This document shows, in pieces, positions 34,604 through 43,793 of a stretch of DNA of 64,000 nucleotides (the stretch's first letter is position 1; each line of letters starts with the position of its first letter). This DNA is from Butyrivibrio sp. Su6 (lineage in GTDB: Bacteria > Bacillota > Clostridia > Lachnospirales > Lachnospiraceae): assembly GCF_900108105.1 (NCBI RefSeq), contig NZ_FNUR01000016.1:1-64000 (forward strand), in the 5' to 3' direction. Under the pieces are notes generated by a model. The model ran no database searches, had not been told where the DNA came from, and saw nothing but the letters and a program-made list of their open reading frames with translations. The translations under genes and the position numbers were made by a program.

Positions 34604-35467
34604 ATGAAGATTACAGAAATTTTTAAAGAAAAGGAAGTGACACTTTCATTCGAGGTATTTCCGCCAAAGACAGATAATGGATATCCCGCCGTTGAGAAGG
34701 CTGCAGCTGAGATTGCAGCCCTCGGCCCGGATTTTATGAGCGTAACTTACGGAGCCGGCGGCGGAACAAGTAAAAACACAGCAAGTATTGCGGCAGATCT
34801 TCAGGATAAATATCATGTGCCGGTACTTGCTCATCTGACTTGCGTTTCATCCGACAAGGATCATGTGAAGTCAATGATCAATACCTATAAGGAAAAGGGT
34901 ATTGAGAATATCATGGCACTTCGAGGTGACATACCCAAAGAGGGAAGGACTCATTTTGATTACAACCATGCGACAGAGCTTATCTATGACATTAAGTCCA
35001 TAGATCCGGATATCTGCATTGGAGGAGCATGCTACCCTGAGGGACATGTAGAGTGCGCAAGACAGTCAGAGGACATTCAGCACCTTAAAGAAAAGGTAGA
35101 GGCCGGCTGTGACTTTTTGACTACTCAGATGTTTTTTGACAACTCCACGCTGTATCAGTTTTTGTATCGCATAAAGGATAAGGGTATTGATGTTCCGGTA
35201 ATTCCGGGTATCATGCCTATTACCAATGAAAAACAGGTGGCCAGAAGTGTGGCTCTGTCAGGTTCAACTATTCCACAGAAGATGAAGATCATGGTGGACA
35301 GATTTCAGGATAATCCTGAAAAGCTTAAAGAGGCGGGAATTATCTATGCATGTGATCAGATAATTGATCTTATTTCAAACGGCGTTAGCCATATTCATGT
35401 TTATTCCATGAATAAGCCGGATATTGCAGCAGGCATAATGCGCAATCTAGGGGCTATCATAAAGTAA
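34604..35467 (+). CDS. metF: 5,10-methylenetetrahydrofolate reductase
   Basis: 287-aa TIM-barrel flavoprotein that reduces methylene-THF to methyl-THF for methionine synthesis, or in the acetyl-CoA pathway. Seen are S-F-E-V-F-P-P-K-T-D at the N-terminus, M-A-L-R-G-D-I-P (folate and FAD contacts) and F-L-T-T-Q-M-F-F-D-N. It sits 11 nt behind purB, so one-carbon and purine metabolism are linked in one transcript. Its ribosome site is weak (AAGGGC). Confidence 0.94.
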   Translation: MKITEIFKEKEVTLSFEVFPPKTDNGYPAVEKAAAEIAALGPDFMSVTYGAGGGTSKNTASIAADLQDKYHVPVLAHLTCVSSDKDHVKSMINTYKEKGIENIMALRGDIPKEGRTHFDYNHATELIYDIKSIDPDICIGGACYPEGHVECARQSEDIQHLKEKVEAGCDFLTTQMFFDNSTLYQFLYRIKDKGIDVPVIPGIMPITNEKQVARSVALSGSTIPQKMKIMVDRFQDNPEKLKEAGIIYACDQIIDLISNGVSHIHVYSMNKPDIAAGIMRNLGAIIK

Positions 35468-35489
35468 TATTGTTAGGGGAAAATAAAAA

Positions 35490-36485
35490 ATGAACATTCA
35501 GAACAACATAAACCAAGAGGATTTTGACTATTCACAGGATGTAATAAAAAAGCTTTCTGATTATTTTGATTCAAAGGTTGTTGGACAAAAGGGGCTTAAG
35601 TTCTCACTTATCGCATCAATAATTGCAGACGGACATATTCTTGTAGAGTCAGTACCGGGTCTTGCAAAGACTACAGCAGCAAAGGCTATTTCTGATGCTG
35701 TGGATGGCAAATTTGCACGTATACAGTGCACACCGGATCTTTTGCCCGGAGATATTGTAGGTACACAGATCTATAATCAGGCAACACAGAAATTTGAAAC
35801 AATCTTAGGACCTGTATTTGCTAACTTTGTACTTCTTGATGAGGTAAACAGATCAAGTGCCAAGACACAGTCAGCCATGCTTGAAGCCATGCAGGAGAAG
35901 CAGGTTACTATAGGTGGCAAGGCTTATCACATGCCTGAGGATATCTTTATTGTAATTGCTACTCAGAACCCAATTGAGCAGGAAGGTACATATCCTCTTT
36001 CCGAGGCACAGACAGACAGATTCCTGATAAAAGAGGTGATCACATATCCTACAGCTGCCGAGGAAGTAGAGATCCTTAGCAGGATCGAGTCAGGTACTAT
36101 CTCAAGAGTTGATCCACCTGTTCTTACGATCAAGGATGTTGATAAGGTTCAGGACATTGTGGATAAGGTTTATGTTGATGATGCCATTAAGTGGTATATT
36201 TCAAGTATTGTTGTTGCCAGCAGAAGGGCCAATCAGATTCCTGATTTTGAACTTGGCAAATACGTAAGGATCGGTGTCAGCCCTCGTGCTTCCATTGCTT
36301 TCCTTAAGATGTCCAAGGCAGCAGCACTTATGCAGGGAAGAACCTATGTTACTCCTGAAGATGTCAAGCTTGTCCGTCATCAGGTATTAAGACACAGAAT
36401 CGGTCTTAACTATTCAGCAGTTGCGGACAATATTTCTGTTGAGATGGTAATTGACGGAATTGTTAATTCCGTAAAAACTCCATGA
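35490..36485 (+). CDS. MoxR-family AAA+ ATPase
   Basis: 331 aa. Walker A S-V-P-G-L-A-K-T-T near residues 53-61, Walker B F-V-L-L-D-E-V-N-R-S, sensor-1 A-T-Q-N-P-I-E-Q-E-G-T-Y-P-L-S-E-A-Q-T-D-R-F typical of MoxR, and a C-terminal lid domain. MoxR ATPases act as chaperones with VWA-domain partners to assemble or remodel protein complexes. AGGGGA precedes the ATG. It starts a six-gene cluster resembling Bat operons. Confidence 0.93.
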   Translation: MNIQNNINQEDFDYSQDVIKKLSDYFDSKVVGQKGLKFSLIASIIADGHILVESVPGLAKTTAAKAISDAVDGKFARIQCTPDLLPGDIVGTQIYNQATQKFETILGPVFANFVLLDEVNRSSAKTQSAMLEAMQEKQVTIGGKAYHMPEDIFIVIATQNPIEQEGTYPLSEAQTDRFLIKEVITYPTAAEEVEILSRIESGTISRVDPPVLTIKDVDKVQDIVDKVYVDDAIKWYISSIVVASRRANQIPDFELGKYVRIGVSPRASIAFLKMSKAAALMQGRTYVTPEDVKLVRHQVLRHRIGLNYSAVADNISVEMVIDGIVNSVKTP

Positions 36486-36501
36486 TAGAGAGCTGACAAA
36501 A

Positions 36502-37401
36502 ATGAACATAGATTATGAGTATTTATCAAGAATAAGAAGGGCGGTAGCTCTTTATACCACAAAAAAGACCTCTAATATTCTTGAGGGAGATTTCCACTCA
36601 ATCCATAAGGGGCGAAGCATGGATTTTGAGGACCTTAAGGAGTACACTCCGGGAGACGAAGTCCATGACATTGACTGGAAGTCATCCTCGAGGATGGGAA
36701 CGATCCTTGTGCGAAGATATATGACCGACAGAAGACATAATATGATGTTTGTGTGCGACAGCGGTCTTAAAATGAAGGGCGATACTCCTTGCGGAGATTC
36801 CAAAAAGGAGATTGCCCTTATGACATTTGGAACTCTTGCATATATTGCCGGAAGAAACGGCTCTGATTTTGCCATGGCTTATTCTAAGGCGGATCAGCCA
36901 AGTGTCAGCTTGTTTAAGTCGGGTCCTGACCATCTTGAGGGTCTTTTGTATGAGTACGAAAAGCATATTTGTGAGGACAATCAAAGGACGATAAGCCAGA
37001 CTCTGATGGATGTTGTAAGTATGGTTCATAAGAGGATGATCATAGTTCTTATTACAGATATGGAAGGTCTTGCCGGTATAAGCAAGGATACAGTAAGAGC
37101 AATAACGAAAGATCATGATCTTCTTGCTTTTGGAATTGAGGATGCGTCTTTGTTTGGTGAGAACGTGTATGATCTGGAGAGCAGCCGGTACGAGAGATTT
37201 TTCTTTTCCCACAGCAGGAAGTTAAAAGAGTTTGACAAAGAGCTGAGGAAAGAACTGGGAGATCAGGTGCATGATACCTGTAAGCAGAGCCGCGTGGCAG
37301 CAGTATCCCTTAAGACCGAAAGTGAGATAATAGACAAGGCGATTGTCCTGTTTGAAAGGTATAGACATGGAAACTACGGTTACATTACAACCACCCTTTG
37401 A
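36502..37401 (+). CDS. DUF58 protein (MoxR partner)
   Basis: 299 aa with the DUF58 signature near residues 50-75 (F-E-D-L-K-E-Y-T-P-G-D-E-V-H-D-I-D-W-K) followed by a degenerate VWA-like domain (M-M-F-V-C-D-S-G-L, then I-I-V-L-I-T-D-M-E-G). It lacks the N-terminal membrane hairpin of some relatives, so it is cytosolic. Conserved next to MoxR across bacteria. The start has only a weak GAGAG site. Confidence 0.9.
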   Translation: MNIDYEYLSRIRRAVALYTTKKTSNILEGDFHSIHKGRSMDFEDLKEYTPGDEVHDIDWKSSSRMGTILVRRYMTDRRHNMMFVCDSGLKMKGDTPCGDSKKEIALMTFGTLAYIAGRNGSDFAMAYSKADQPSVSLFKSGPDHLEGLLYEYEKHICEDNQRTISQTLMDVVSMVHKRMIIVLITDMEGLAGISKDTVRAITKDHDLLAFGIEDASLFGENVYDLESSRYERFFFSHSRKLKEFDKELRKELGDQVHDTCKQSRVAAVSLKTESEIIDKAIVLFERYRHGNYGYITTTL

Positions 37402-37867
37402 GTATGAAATATGGGTGCTTGTAGTTTTTAGCATCTTGTTAGTGGCAGGAATAGCAGGAGTCATTTTTGCCATTATTAAAATGAAAAACAAGGAAACTGT
37501 CCGGGAAGTAACTACTGAAGAAAAGACTGCTTATAAGAAGGCTGGGCAGATTACCCTTTATAATGCAAAAAGAAAGTATGTTTTGCAGACACAGCGCTTA
37601 ATTGCGGATTATAAAGCAAAAAAGATCTCAAAGAGAGATGGCTATCAGAAGCTGAGTCTGATAATCAGGGGATTTGTGTTTGAGACAACTAAAATAGATG
37701 TCACAAAGTACACATTAAGAGATTTGAAAGAACTAAAGCTCTCTAAGCTGGATACTCTTATTGAGGAATATTATGTGCCTGAGTTTGGCGAGGACGAGAG
37801 ATCAAAGAATATGAATCTCGAAGCTTCCTGCAACAGGGCAATGGGAGTGATCAAAACATGGAACTGA
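37367..37867 (+). CDS. Single-pass membrane protein of the MoxR cluster, 166 aa
   Basis: The ATG at 37367 follows AAAGG by 7 nt and overlaps the DUF58 gene by 35 nt. One membrane segment lies at about 18-42 (V-L-V-V-F-S-I-L-L-V-A-G-I-A-G), followed by a basic helical cytosolic domain with Y-T-L-R-D-L-K-E-L-K near 120-130. Its position matches the small DUF4381-like membrane proteins of such clusters, but sequence similarity is not clear. Ends overlapping the next gene by 10 nt. Confidence 0.7.
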   Translation: METTVTLQPPFEYEIWVLVVFSILLVAGIAGVIFAIIKMKNKETVREVTTEEKTAYKKAGQITLYNAKRKYVLQTQRLIADYKAKKISKRDGYQKLSLIIRGFVFETTKIDVTKYTLRDLKELKLSKLDTLIEEYYVPEFGEDERSKNMNLEASCNRAMGVIKTWN

Positions 37868-38955
37868 TGTATGGAAAGGTGGTTGTCTTTGGTCTGATAG
37901 CTGTTGCGGTTTTTGTTGCCGGGCTTTTTTATATAAAAAGGAAGAAAAGTTTTATATATGCCACGGGGATCAAGGCTGCCAACACCAAAAGATTAAAGCA
38001 GTCAAAGATATATAAAAGACTTGAGCAAAGGTATCTTGTGCTCAGATGCATTCTTATAGCGGGGATAATTGGAAGTATTGTTTCATCTTTGGTTCTTATA
38101 GCAAGACCTTACAAAAAAGATGATATATATAGTGGGGTAAAGAAAAGAGATATCATTCTTTGTTTGGACGTATCCTATTCTCTTTATGATCTTAACTACG
38201 AAATAACAGATTATCTTAAGGAAGTGGTTAAGGGGCTTGAGGGAGACAGGATAGGAATAAACATCTTTAACACATCTACAGTCACATATGTCCCTTTAAC
38301 AGATGATTATGAATATGTTCTTCAAAAGCTTGATGAGCTTAGTGAATACTTCGCGCTTCAGAAGGAATATCAGGATAAGTACGGAGAGTACATGTATATT
38401 CCTGACGAACTGCTTGAAGAGTACAAAGAACTGGCTTTTAAGCTGGACTATTATGATGCCGGAACTCTTTATAATAATCAGAGCAAGGGATCATCACTTG
38501 TGGGTGAGGGACTGGGAACAGCGCTGTATTCATTCCCCTATCTTGGAGAGTCTGACAGGACCAGAGTTATCATCATGTGCACGGATAACGAGTTAAATGC
38601 CAGAAAAAAACAGATCATGGATCTTGAAGATGCAGCTAAAGCCTGCGCTCAGAACAAGGTTACTGTGTTTGGTATATTCCCAAGTGAAGAAGCTTTCTAT
38701 GCTCCTGATGAATATGATTATAATTCCTGTAAGGAAGAGTTCAAAACGGCTGTTGAATCAACCGGCGGTAAGTTTTATGTCCGCACACAGGATCAGGCTG
38801 TATCAGAGATTGTAAAAGATATACAGAAACAGGAAGCAATGCTGGTTAAGGTAGTTATGTCCAGACAGTATGTGGATCTTCCTTATATTCCGTTTACTAT
38901 TTTAATTATATGTCTGGCACTTGGATTGTCAGCAGGATTGGTGTTGCAAAGATGA
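37858..38955 (+). CDS. BatA-like VWA-domain membrane protein
   Basis: 365 aa. An N-terminal membrane segment (about 8-24), another near 62-82, a VWA domain with an intact MIDAS (D-V-S-Y-S, then G-S-S-L-V-G-E-G-L, then C-T-D-N-E) and a C-terminal membrane segment (L-P-Y-I-P-F-T-I-L). The VWA domain is interrupted by an acidic insert around 150-195. Such proteins bind divalent metal and partner the MoxR ATPase. The gene overlaps the following one (ATGA). Confidence 0.88.
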   Translation: MELMYGKVVVFGLIAVAVFVAGLFYIKRKKSFIYATGIKAANTKRLKQSKIYKRLEQRYLVLRCILIAGIIGSIVSSLVLIARPYKKDDIYSGVKKRDIILCLDVSYSLYDLNYEITDYLKEVVKGLEGDRIGINIFNTSTVTYVPLTDDYEYVLQKLDELSEYFALQKEYQDKYGEYMYIPDELLEEYKELAFKLDYYDAGTLYNNQSKGSSLVGEGLGTALYSFPYLGESDRTRVIIMCTDNELNARKKQIMDLEDAAKACAQNKVTVFGIFPSEEAFYAPDEYDYNSCKEEFKTAVESTGGKFYVRTQDQAVSEIVKDIQKQEAMLVKVVMSRQYVDLPYIPFTILIICLALGLSAGLVLQR

Positions 38956-39914
38956 GTATTAGGCCTATTTTTCCTCTTGTAGTTATGGTGTTTGTTCTTC
39001 TTGTGTTTGTAGCAGTTACAGTTACCATAATTTCCAGGAATCCATTAAAACTAAAAGATAAGATATTGACCATTATCAGGCTTGGACTTATATATGCTTT
39101 GGTCTTTTGCATAGGGTTAAGGCCTGTAACTACGGATGATGAATATGAATTCTCAACAAAGAATCTCGATGTTCTTTTTGTTGTGGACACTACCATAAGT
39201 ATGTGGGCTTGCGACTACAACGGGTCAAAAGAAAGAATGGATGGAGTTATTGCCGATGCCGGATTCATAATAGATGAACTTGCAGGCTCTAATTTTGCAC
39301 TGGTCACCTTTGATGATCAGGCCCATGTACTTGCTCCGTTCACGCAGGATTTTCAGTATATAGAGAATCTGTTCGAAACGTTTTCTTCTCCTGACAGCAC
39401 AATGGCAACAGGAAGCGACCTTTCTCTTCCATATAAGGATATTGAGTCACTTCTTTTGTCATCATCAAGAAAGGAGAACAGAAAAACTATAGTCTTTTAT
39501 ATAAGCGACGGCGAAATAACAAACGGCACAAGCCTCTCTTCATATAAGGATCTTGCTCAGTATGTGGATGGCGGTGCGGTCTTTGGATATGGCACAGAAG
39601 CCGGTGGCAAAATGAAAGACGGCAGCTGGGGATATATCTATGATTATGATACTCATCAGGATGCGATATCCAGGATTGATGAGGCTAATCTGAAGCAGGT
39701 AGCAGAGGACCTGGAAGTAAATTATTACAATGTAAATGATGGTAATGCTGCAATAAAGGGCGAGATAGAACTGATCAAGCAAAGCAGCAAGACTATTGTT
39801 GAAAAGGGCATGGGAGCTGAAGCTTTTCAGGATACATATTTTTACTTTGCTATAGCTTTGGCACTTGTTCTTCTTTGGGAGCTTTTTGTAATTGTAAGGA
39901 AAGGGAGGCTCTGA
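38952..39914 (+). CDS. BatB-like VWA-domain membrane protein
   Basis: 320 aa from the ATG at 38952, overlapping the previous stop as ATGA. Two N-terminal membrane segments (about 5-25 and 40-57), a VWA domain with MIDAS D-T-T-I-S-M, G-S-D-L-S-L and Y-I-S-D-G-E, and a C-terminal membrane segment (about 295-315). It is the second VWA paralogue; two in tandem is usual in Bat operons. Confidence 0.88.
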   Translation: MSIRPIFPLVVMVFVLLVFVAVTVTIISRNPLKLKDKILTIIRLGLIYALVFCIGLRPVTTDDEYEFSTKNLDVLFVVDTTISMWACDYNGSKERMDGVIADAGFIIDELAGSNFALVTFDDQAHVLAPFTQDFQYIENLFETFSSPDSTMATGSDLSLPYKDIESLLLSSSRKENRKTIVFYISDGEITNGTSLSSYKDLAQYVDGGAVFGYGTEAGGKMKDGSWGYIYDYDTHQDAISRIDEANLKQVAEDLEVNYYNVNDGNAAIKGEIELIKQSSKTIVEKGMGAEAFQDTYFYFAIALALVLLWELFVIVRKGRL

Positions 39915-39916
39915 GC

Positions 39917-40744
39917 ATGAAAAAGACACCAATAAAGTATCTGGCGATACTTATCGTATCAGTTGCTGTCGTAGTTATATCAGTTTCGGCAATAGTCAGA
40001 GTCTTTGTGAATAAAGGTTTTGTTGTTTCTTATGAACAGGGAATATATGATACTTCCAAAGAAAAGACACTGTTTTTGATGAATTTTCCTCAGGGTTATA
40101 TTCCTTATTACAATGTAGGAAACGCTGCATATCAGCAGAACGATTACATTAGTGCCGTAAGTTATTACTACGATGCTCTGAAATTTAATCCCAAAGAGCC
40201 GTGGGACTGTCAGATAAGGATCAACCTGGCTCTTGCGCTTCTTCATATAATTGATTTTGAAAACCTTGATTCTGAAGAAAAAGTGCAGAATGCTCTTTCT
40301 GTATTGTATCAGGCAAGAGGTGTGCTGATAGAGCACGGTTGTGCTGAAGATAAGGGTGAGAATGGCCATAATAAGGACGCTCAGCAGTTAAAAGATGATA
40401 TTGACAAGATGATCGAAAAGCTTCAGCAAAATGGTTCTGATGGCGGAGAAGGCGAACAGGACAAAAAAGAATCAGAAGGCGATGACGAAAAAGAGAAGTC
40501 TGGTGGTTCATCTGATTCCAATAAGCAGAAGCAGCAACAGCAGGCTCTTGAGCAGAATAAAAAGAATGCTATGCAGGAGAGACAGGAAGAAATAGATCAG
40601 CTTGAAGAGCATAAGAAGTATTCAGGCCAAAACTCAGGCAGTGGAGAGCAGGGCGATGGCCAGGAAGAGAATGGTGACGGCGAAGAAGGTTCAGAAGAAG
40701 GGGAAGGAAATGGCTCATCTTCCGGACCAAAGCACCCTTGGTAG
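39917..40744 (+). CDS. BatC/E-like TPR membrane protein with acidic low-complexity tail
   Basis: 275 aa from the ATG at 39917 (GGGAGG, 8-nt spacer). One membrane segment (about 9-29), a TPR-like region near 60-130 (N-V-G-N-A-A-Y-Q-Q-N-D-Y-I-S-A-V-S-Y-Y-Y), then a tail from about 165 rich in Glu, Gly, Ser, Gln and Lys ending in P-K-H-P-W. TPR proteins with such tails occur as BatC in MoxR clusters. It probably forms part of a membrane complex with the two VWA proteins. Confidence 0.8.
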   Translation: MKKTPIKYLAILIVSVAVVVISVSAIVRVFVNKGFVVSYEQGIYDTSKEKTLFLMNFPQGYIPYYNVGNAAYQQNDYISAVSYYYDALKFNPKEPWDCQIRINLALALLHIIDFENLDSEEKVQNALSVLYQARGVLIEHGCAEDKGENGHNKDAQQLKDDIDKMIEKLQQNGSDGGEGEQDKKESEGDDEKEKSGGSSDSNKQKQQQQALEQNKKNAMQERQEEIDQLEEHKKYSGQNSGSGEQGDGQEENGDGEEGSEEGEGNGSSSGPKHPW

Positions 40745-40798
40745 CTTGAAACCTTTGAAAATTCTGTTAAATCTAAGGTTTTGACCAGTGCAGATACT

Positions 40799-40826
40799 TT
40801 GAATTGCATACAAGATGATGTATAAT
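40799..40826 (+). promoter_or_regulatory. Promoter of the secreted repeat protein
   Basis: TTGAAT (40799-40804), 16-nt spacer, TATAAT (40821-40826), about 43 nt before the ATG at 40869. Confidence 0.65.
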
Positions 40827-40868
40827 ATACTTTGAAAAAGTGAATATATTGTACGAAAGGGGAAAACT

Positions 40869-41927
40869 ATGAAAAAAAGTTTGTCAGCTACTATAGGCGT
40901 GCTGCTTACAATGGTGCTTGTAGCTATCATGGGGCTTTCTGTTCCGAGTGTTTCCAAGGCTGCTGAGACCACATTTTCTGGTACTGTTTCCGATAAGACG
41001 ACTTCAGAAATTTTATATCTGACCACTAGCGGTGGAACAATGGAGATAAAACTTGACAGCAATACTACCATAAGCGGTACAAAGCTTGTACTTCCCGGAA
41101 CTACTATCAGTTGTTCCTGTTATAGAGGAAGCGATGAGTATTGGCATGTATCTTCCATATCAGGATCAAGTCAGGTTGGTAAAGTTACATTAGATGCTTC
41201 TACAAAGGCTACTGTTACAGGAAGCATAGCAAAGGGAACATCTGAAGAGCTTTTGTATCTGGTTGTTGATAACGGAACAATGCAGATCAAAATGGACGAC
41301 GATACAGACCTTGATGATGTGACAATGCTTATCATTGGTAAGAAGGTAAAGGTTGTTGTTGAAAGAGGTTCTGATGCTTATATGCATGCGATTTCAATCG
41401 CAGATGCGGGCAGCAGTTCTTCATCTTCTTCATCTACAACAACGACTACCACATCAAGTTCTACATCTTCAGGAAGCACTGTTTCAGGTACAGTTGAGAA
41501 AGGAACTACAGCTTCAATCCTGTATCTTTCAACATCCGCAGGAACTATGGAATTTGTTTTAGATCTTGGTACTGATGCGAGTGCATGCAGAGTTCTTTTA
41601 CCGGGACAGAAGATTTCAGTAAGCTTCTACAGAGGATCTGATGCATGGAATCATACATCAAAGCTTGTAAATAATTCAGACACTGCTTCATCAACAGCTA
41701 CTCTTGATTCATCAACTCAGGCTACTATAACAGGTACTGTTGATGATGATACTGATGAAGGAACACTTCACCTTGATACAAATGATGGAGTCATGGAAAT
41801 AAGACTTGATTCCAATACAAACTTCTCAAAGTGTCCTGTACTTCTTCTTAATAAGAGCGTTACAGTTGTTGCACAAAGAGGAAGCGATGCATATTATCAT
41901 GCAGTAACAATTACATCTAACTATTAA
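40869..41927 (+). CDS. Secreted protein with four tandem OB-like repeats, 352 aa
   Basis: Signal peptide (residues 1-34, cleavage after S-K-A-A or A-K-A) without a lipobox, so secreted. Four repeats of about 63-70 residues follow at roughly 38-100, 115-178, 205-268 and 285-350. Each has a G-T-V strand, L-Y-L-T/S-T, G-T-M-E-I-K-L-D, a hydrophobic strand with L-L-P-G or L-I-I-G, and ends R-G-S-D-A-Y/W-x-H-A. A Ser/Thr-rich linker (about 183-203) separates repeats 1-2 from 3-4. I know no named family; it resembles small OB-fold barrels. AAAGGGG precedes the ATG. It is a single-gene unit. Confidence 0.75.
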   Translation: MKKSLSATIGVLLTMVLVAIMGLSVPSVSKAAETTFSGTVSDKTTSEILYLTTSGGTMEIKLDSNTTISGTKLVLPGTTISCSCYRGSDEYWHVSSISGSSQVGKVTLDASTKATVTGSIAKGTSEELLYLVVDNGTMQIKMDDDTDLDDVTMLIIGKKVKVVVERGSDAYMHAISIADAGSSSSSSSSTTTTTTSSSTSSGSTVSGTVEKGTTASILYLSTSAGTMEFVLDLGTDASACRVLLPGQKISVSFYRGSDAWNHTSKLVNNSDTASSTATLDSSTQATITGTVDDDTDEGTLHLDTNDGVMEIRLDSNTNFSKCPVLLLNKSVTVVAQRGSDAYYHAVTITSNY

Positions 41928-41933
41928 TAAAGA

Positions 41934-41966
41934 AAGAGCAATGACCGTTTATTGATCATTGCTCTT
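41934..41966. terminator. Bidirectional terminator between convergent genes
   Basis: AAGAGCAATGA (41934-41944) pairs with TCATTGCTCTT (41956-41966) and is flanked by A- and T-rich runs. Confidence 0.85.
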
Positions 41967-41970
41967 ATTT

Positions 41971-42834
41971 TTATTGTGCAGTCCAGCGTCCGCTTGCTCC
42001 GCAAGGAAGGACGAGACCATTTCCTTTTACAGGAAGTCCTATTTCATTTGCCTCTACAGTACCTTTGTGAATAGGATCAAGAACTGTGTGAAGCATATAA
42101 GAAAGAACTGCAGGCTGTAATCCTGTTGTGTAAGAGTTAATAAGGAAGAAAAGAGGATCATCTGAAAGCAGTTTTGAGGAAAGCTGTATAAATGGGAAAA
42201 CAGATTCTTCAATTTTCCAGATTTCACCCTTTGGGCCTCTTCCATATGAAGGAGGATCCATTATGATTCCGTCGTATTTATTACCTCTTCTTATTTCTCT
42301 TTCTACAAACTTAACACAGTCATCAACAAGGTATCTGATAGGTGCATCTGATAAGCCTGAAGAAGCAGCATTTTCTTTTGCCCAGGCGACCATTCCCTTG
42401 GCTGCGTCTACGTGTGTTACACTTGCTCCGGCCTTGGCAGCTGAAATAGTAGCACCGCCTGTATAAGCGAACAGATTAAGAACTTTGATTGGTCTGTTTG
42501 CTTCTTTTATTAATGAAGAGAACCAGTCCCAGTTAGTAGCCTGCTCAGGGAAAAGACCTGTGTGCTTGAAGCTAAATGGCTTAAGATTAAATGTAAGTTC
42601 CTTATAATTAATAGTCCATTCTTCAGGAAGTTTATGAAACTCCCATTCGCCGCCGCCTTTATTGCTTCTATGATAATGTCCGTTTGGCTTTTTCCATCCA
42701 AAATGTTTTTTCTCTGTATTCCAGATAACCTGAGGATCAGGACGAACAAGGAGGTAATCTCCCCATCTTTCAAGCTTCTCACCGCTTGAAGTGTCCAGAA
42801 CTTCATAGTCTTTCCAACCATCTGCAATCCACAT
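41971..42834 (-). CDS. Class I SAM-dependent rRNA methyltransferase (RlmI-like)
   Basis: 287 aa. The SAM site is V-L-N-L-F-A-Y-T-G-G-A-T near residues 121-132, with V-D-A-A-K-G-M as the acidic second strand and the catalytic motif I-I-M-D-P-P-S-Y-G-R-G-P-K-G near 192-205, as in COG1092 enzymes that modify 23S rRNA cytosines or related targets. It lacks the N-terminal PUA domain of E. coli RlmI, so its target may differ. AAAGG lies 10 nt before the ATG. Confidence 0.82.
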   Translation of the reverse strand: MWIADGWKDYEVLDTSSGEKLERWGDYLLVRPDPQVIWNTEKKHFGWKKPNGHYHRSNKGGGEWEFHKLPEEWTINYKELTFNLKPFSFKHTGLFPEQATNWDWFSSLIKEANRPIKVLNLFAYTGGATISAAKAGASVTHVDAAKGMVAWAKENAASSGLSDAPIRYLVDDCVKFVEREIRRGNKYDGIIMDPPSYGRGPKGEIWKIEESVFPFIQLSSKLLSDDPLFFLINSYTTGLQPAVLSYMLHTVLDPIHKGTVEANEIGLPVKGNGLVLPCGASGRWTAQ

Positions 42835-42904
42835 ATTATAATGCCTTTCTTCTATATATTAATTTGCAATGCATACAACATGCATTTATAGTCTCTATGC
42901 TCGA

Positions 42905-43040
42905 AACATTGTATGTTACTGTTCAGTTCCTGACCAGTAACAAAGCAATTTTGCAATTAAATCGCTTCGCGATGGGCAAAATTGCCACATGAATCACTTT
43001 TTTACGCAGCCCAGCAGCACAGTGCTGGCTGCTGAATGAA
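42905..43040. repeat. Run of three intergenic hairpins
   Basis: TGTTACTG/CAGTAACA (42914-42942, about 12 pairs with one mismatch), GCAATTTTGC/GCAAAATTGC (42945-42985, with ATCGC/GCGAT nested inside) and GCAGC-CAGCA/TGCTG-GCTGC (43006-43032). None has a T run, so these are not typical terminators. They may be a palindromic intergenic repeat. The rest of 42841-43160 shows nothing else. Confidence 0.5.
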
Positions 43041-43167
43041 TAGTAATCATTGTACTACAGCGATCAGTTTTTCGTCATCATAATAGCATAAGAGATTAAA
43101 AAACATCAAGAAAAACAGTCAAAAAAGGTGGATTTTGCGATAAAAGTGATTAATTTTAAAAAAGTGG

Positions 43168-43196
43168 TTGCAATATAAAATAAAATGCTTTATAGT
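43168..43196 (+). promoter_or_regulatory. Promoter of the S10-spc ribosomal operon
   Basis: TTGCAA (43168-43173), 17-nt spacer, TATAGT (43191-43196). Transcription would start near 43203, leaving a 280-nt leader before rpsJ. Confidence 0.75.
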
Positions 43197-43202
43197 AACA
43201 TA

Positions 43203-43481
43203 TGCTGTGACATGATAGCTATGAAGCGTGAGGTTGCTGCTTTATCCAGTTAAGCAGGTTTTCCGTGGAGCGAATGTCTAGAGGCCAGTTGCTTTGGCCA
43301 ACCAAACTGACGACAAGTCACTGTACAGTTAATTCAATGTCTGCCGACTAACCCAAGGCAGAAACGACGTGTAGGAATCCAGGGCCTTATTATGTATTTG
43401 AGGTTAGGACACACACGGGAGAGTGTACAGTCACCGCTTGTCGTACTTCATTAAAAGTGCGAAAAGGAGGCGACTTTTTTT
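43203..43481 (+). other. Long structured leader of the S10 operon
   Basis: No gene, but several stems are visible, including GGCC/GGCC near 43273-43290 and TCTGCC/GGCAGA near 43340-43360, and a CACACACGGGAGAGTGT segment before the ribosome site. In many bacteria such leaders bind a ribosomal protein for feedback control (L4 in E. coli). Feedback control is inferred. The AAAGGAGG site has a long 11-nt spacer to the ATG. Confidence 0.55.
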
Positions 43482-43793
43482 ATGGCAAATCAGGTAATGA
43501 GAATTACACTTAAGGCATATGATCATCAGCTTGTTGATGCATCTGCCAAGAAGATTATCGAGACAGTCAAGAAGAACGGTTCTCAGGTAAGTGGACCAGT
43601 ACCTCTTCCTACAAAGAAGGAAGTTGTTACTATTCTTAGAGCGGTTCACAAGTACAAAGATTCTAGAGAACAGTTCGAGCAGAGAACACATAAGAGACTT
43701 ATCGATATCATCACACCTACATCAAAGACAGTTGAGGCTCTTCAGAGACTCGAGATGCCAGCAGGTGTAAACATAAACATCAAGATGAAATAA
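43482..43793 (+). CDS. rpsJ: 30S ribosomal protein S10
   Basis: 103 aa, full length. Shows the S10 signature with [19 protein letters not shown] and the C-terminal V-N-I-N-I-K-M. In the 30S head it contacts S3 and S14; as NusE it also joins antitermination complexes with NusB. First gene of the ribosomal cluster; separated from rplC by an unusual 143-nt spacer. Confidence 0.98.
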   Translation: MANQVMRITLKAYDHQLVDASAKKIIETVKKNGSQVSGPVPLPTKKEVVTILRAVHKYKDSREQFEQRTHKRLIDIITPTSKTVEALQRLEMPAGVNINIKMK

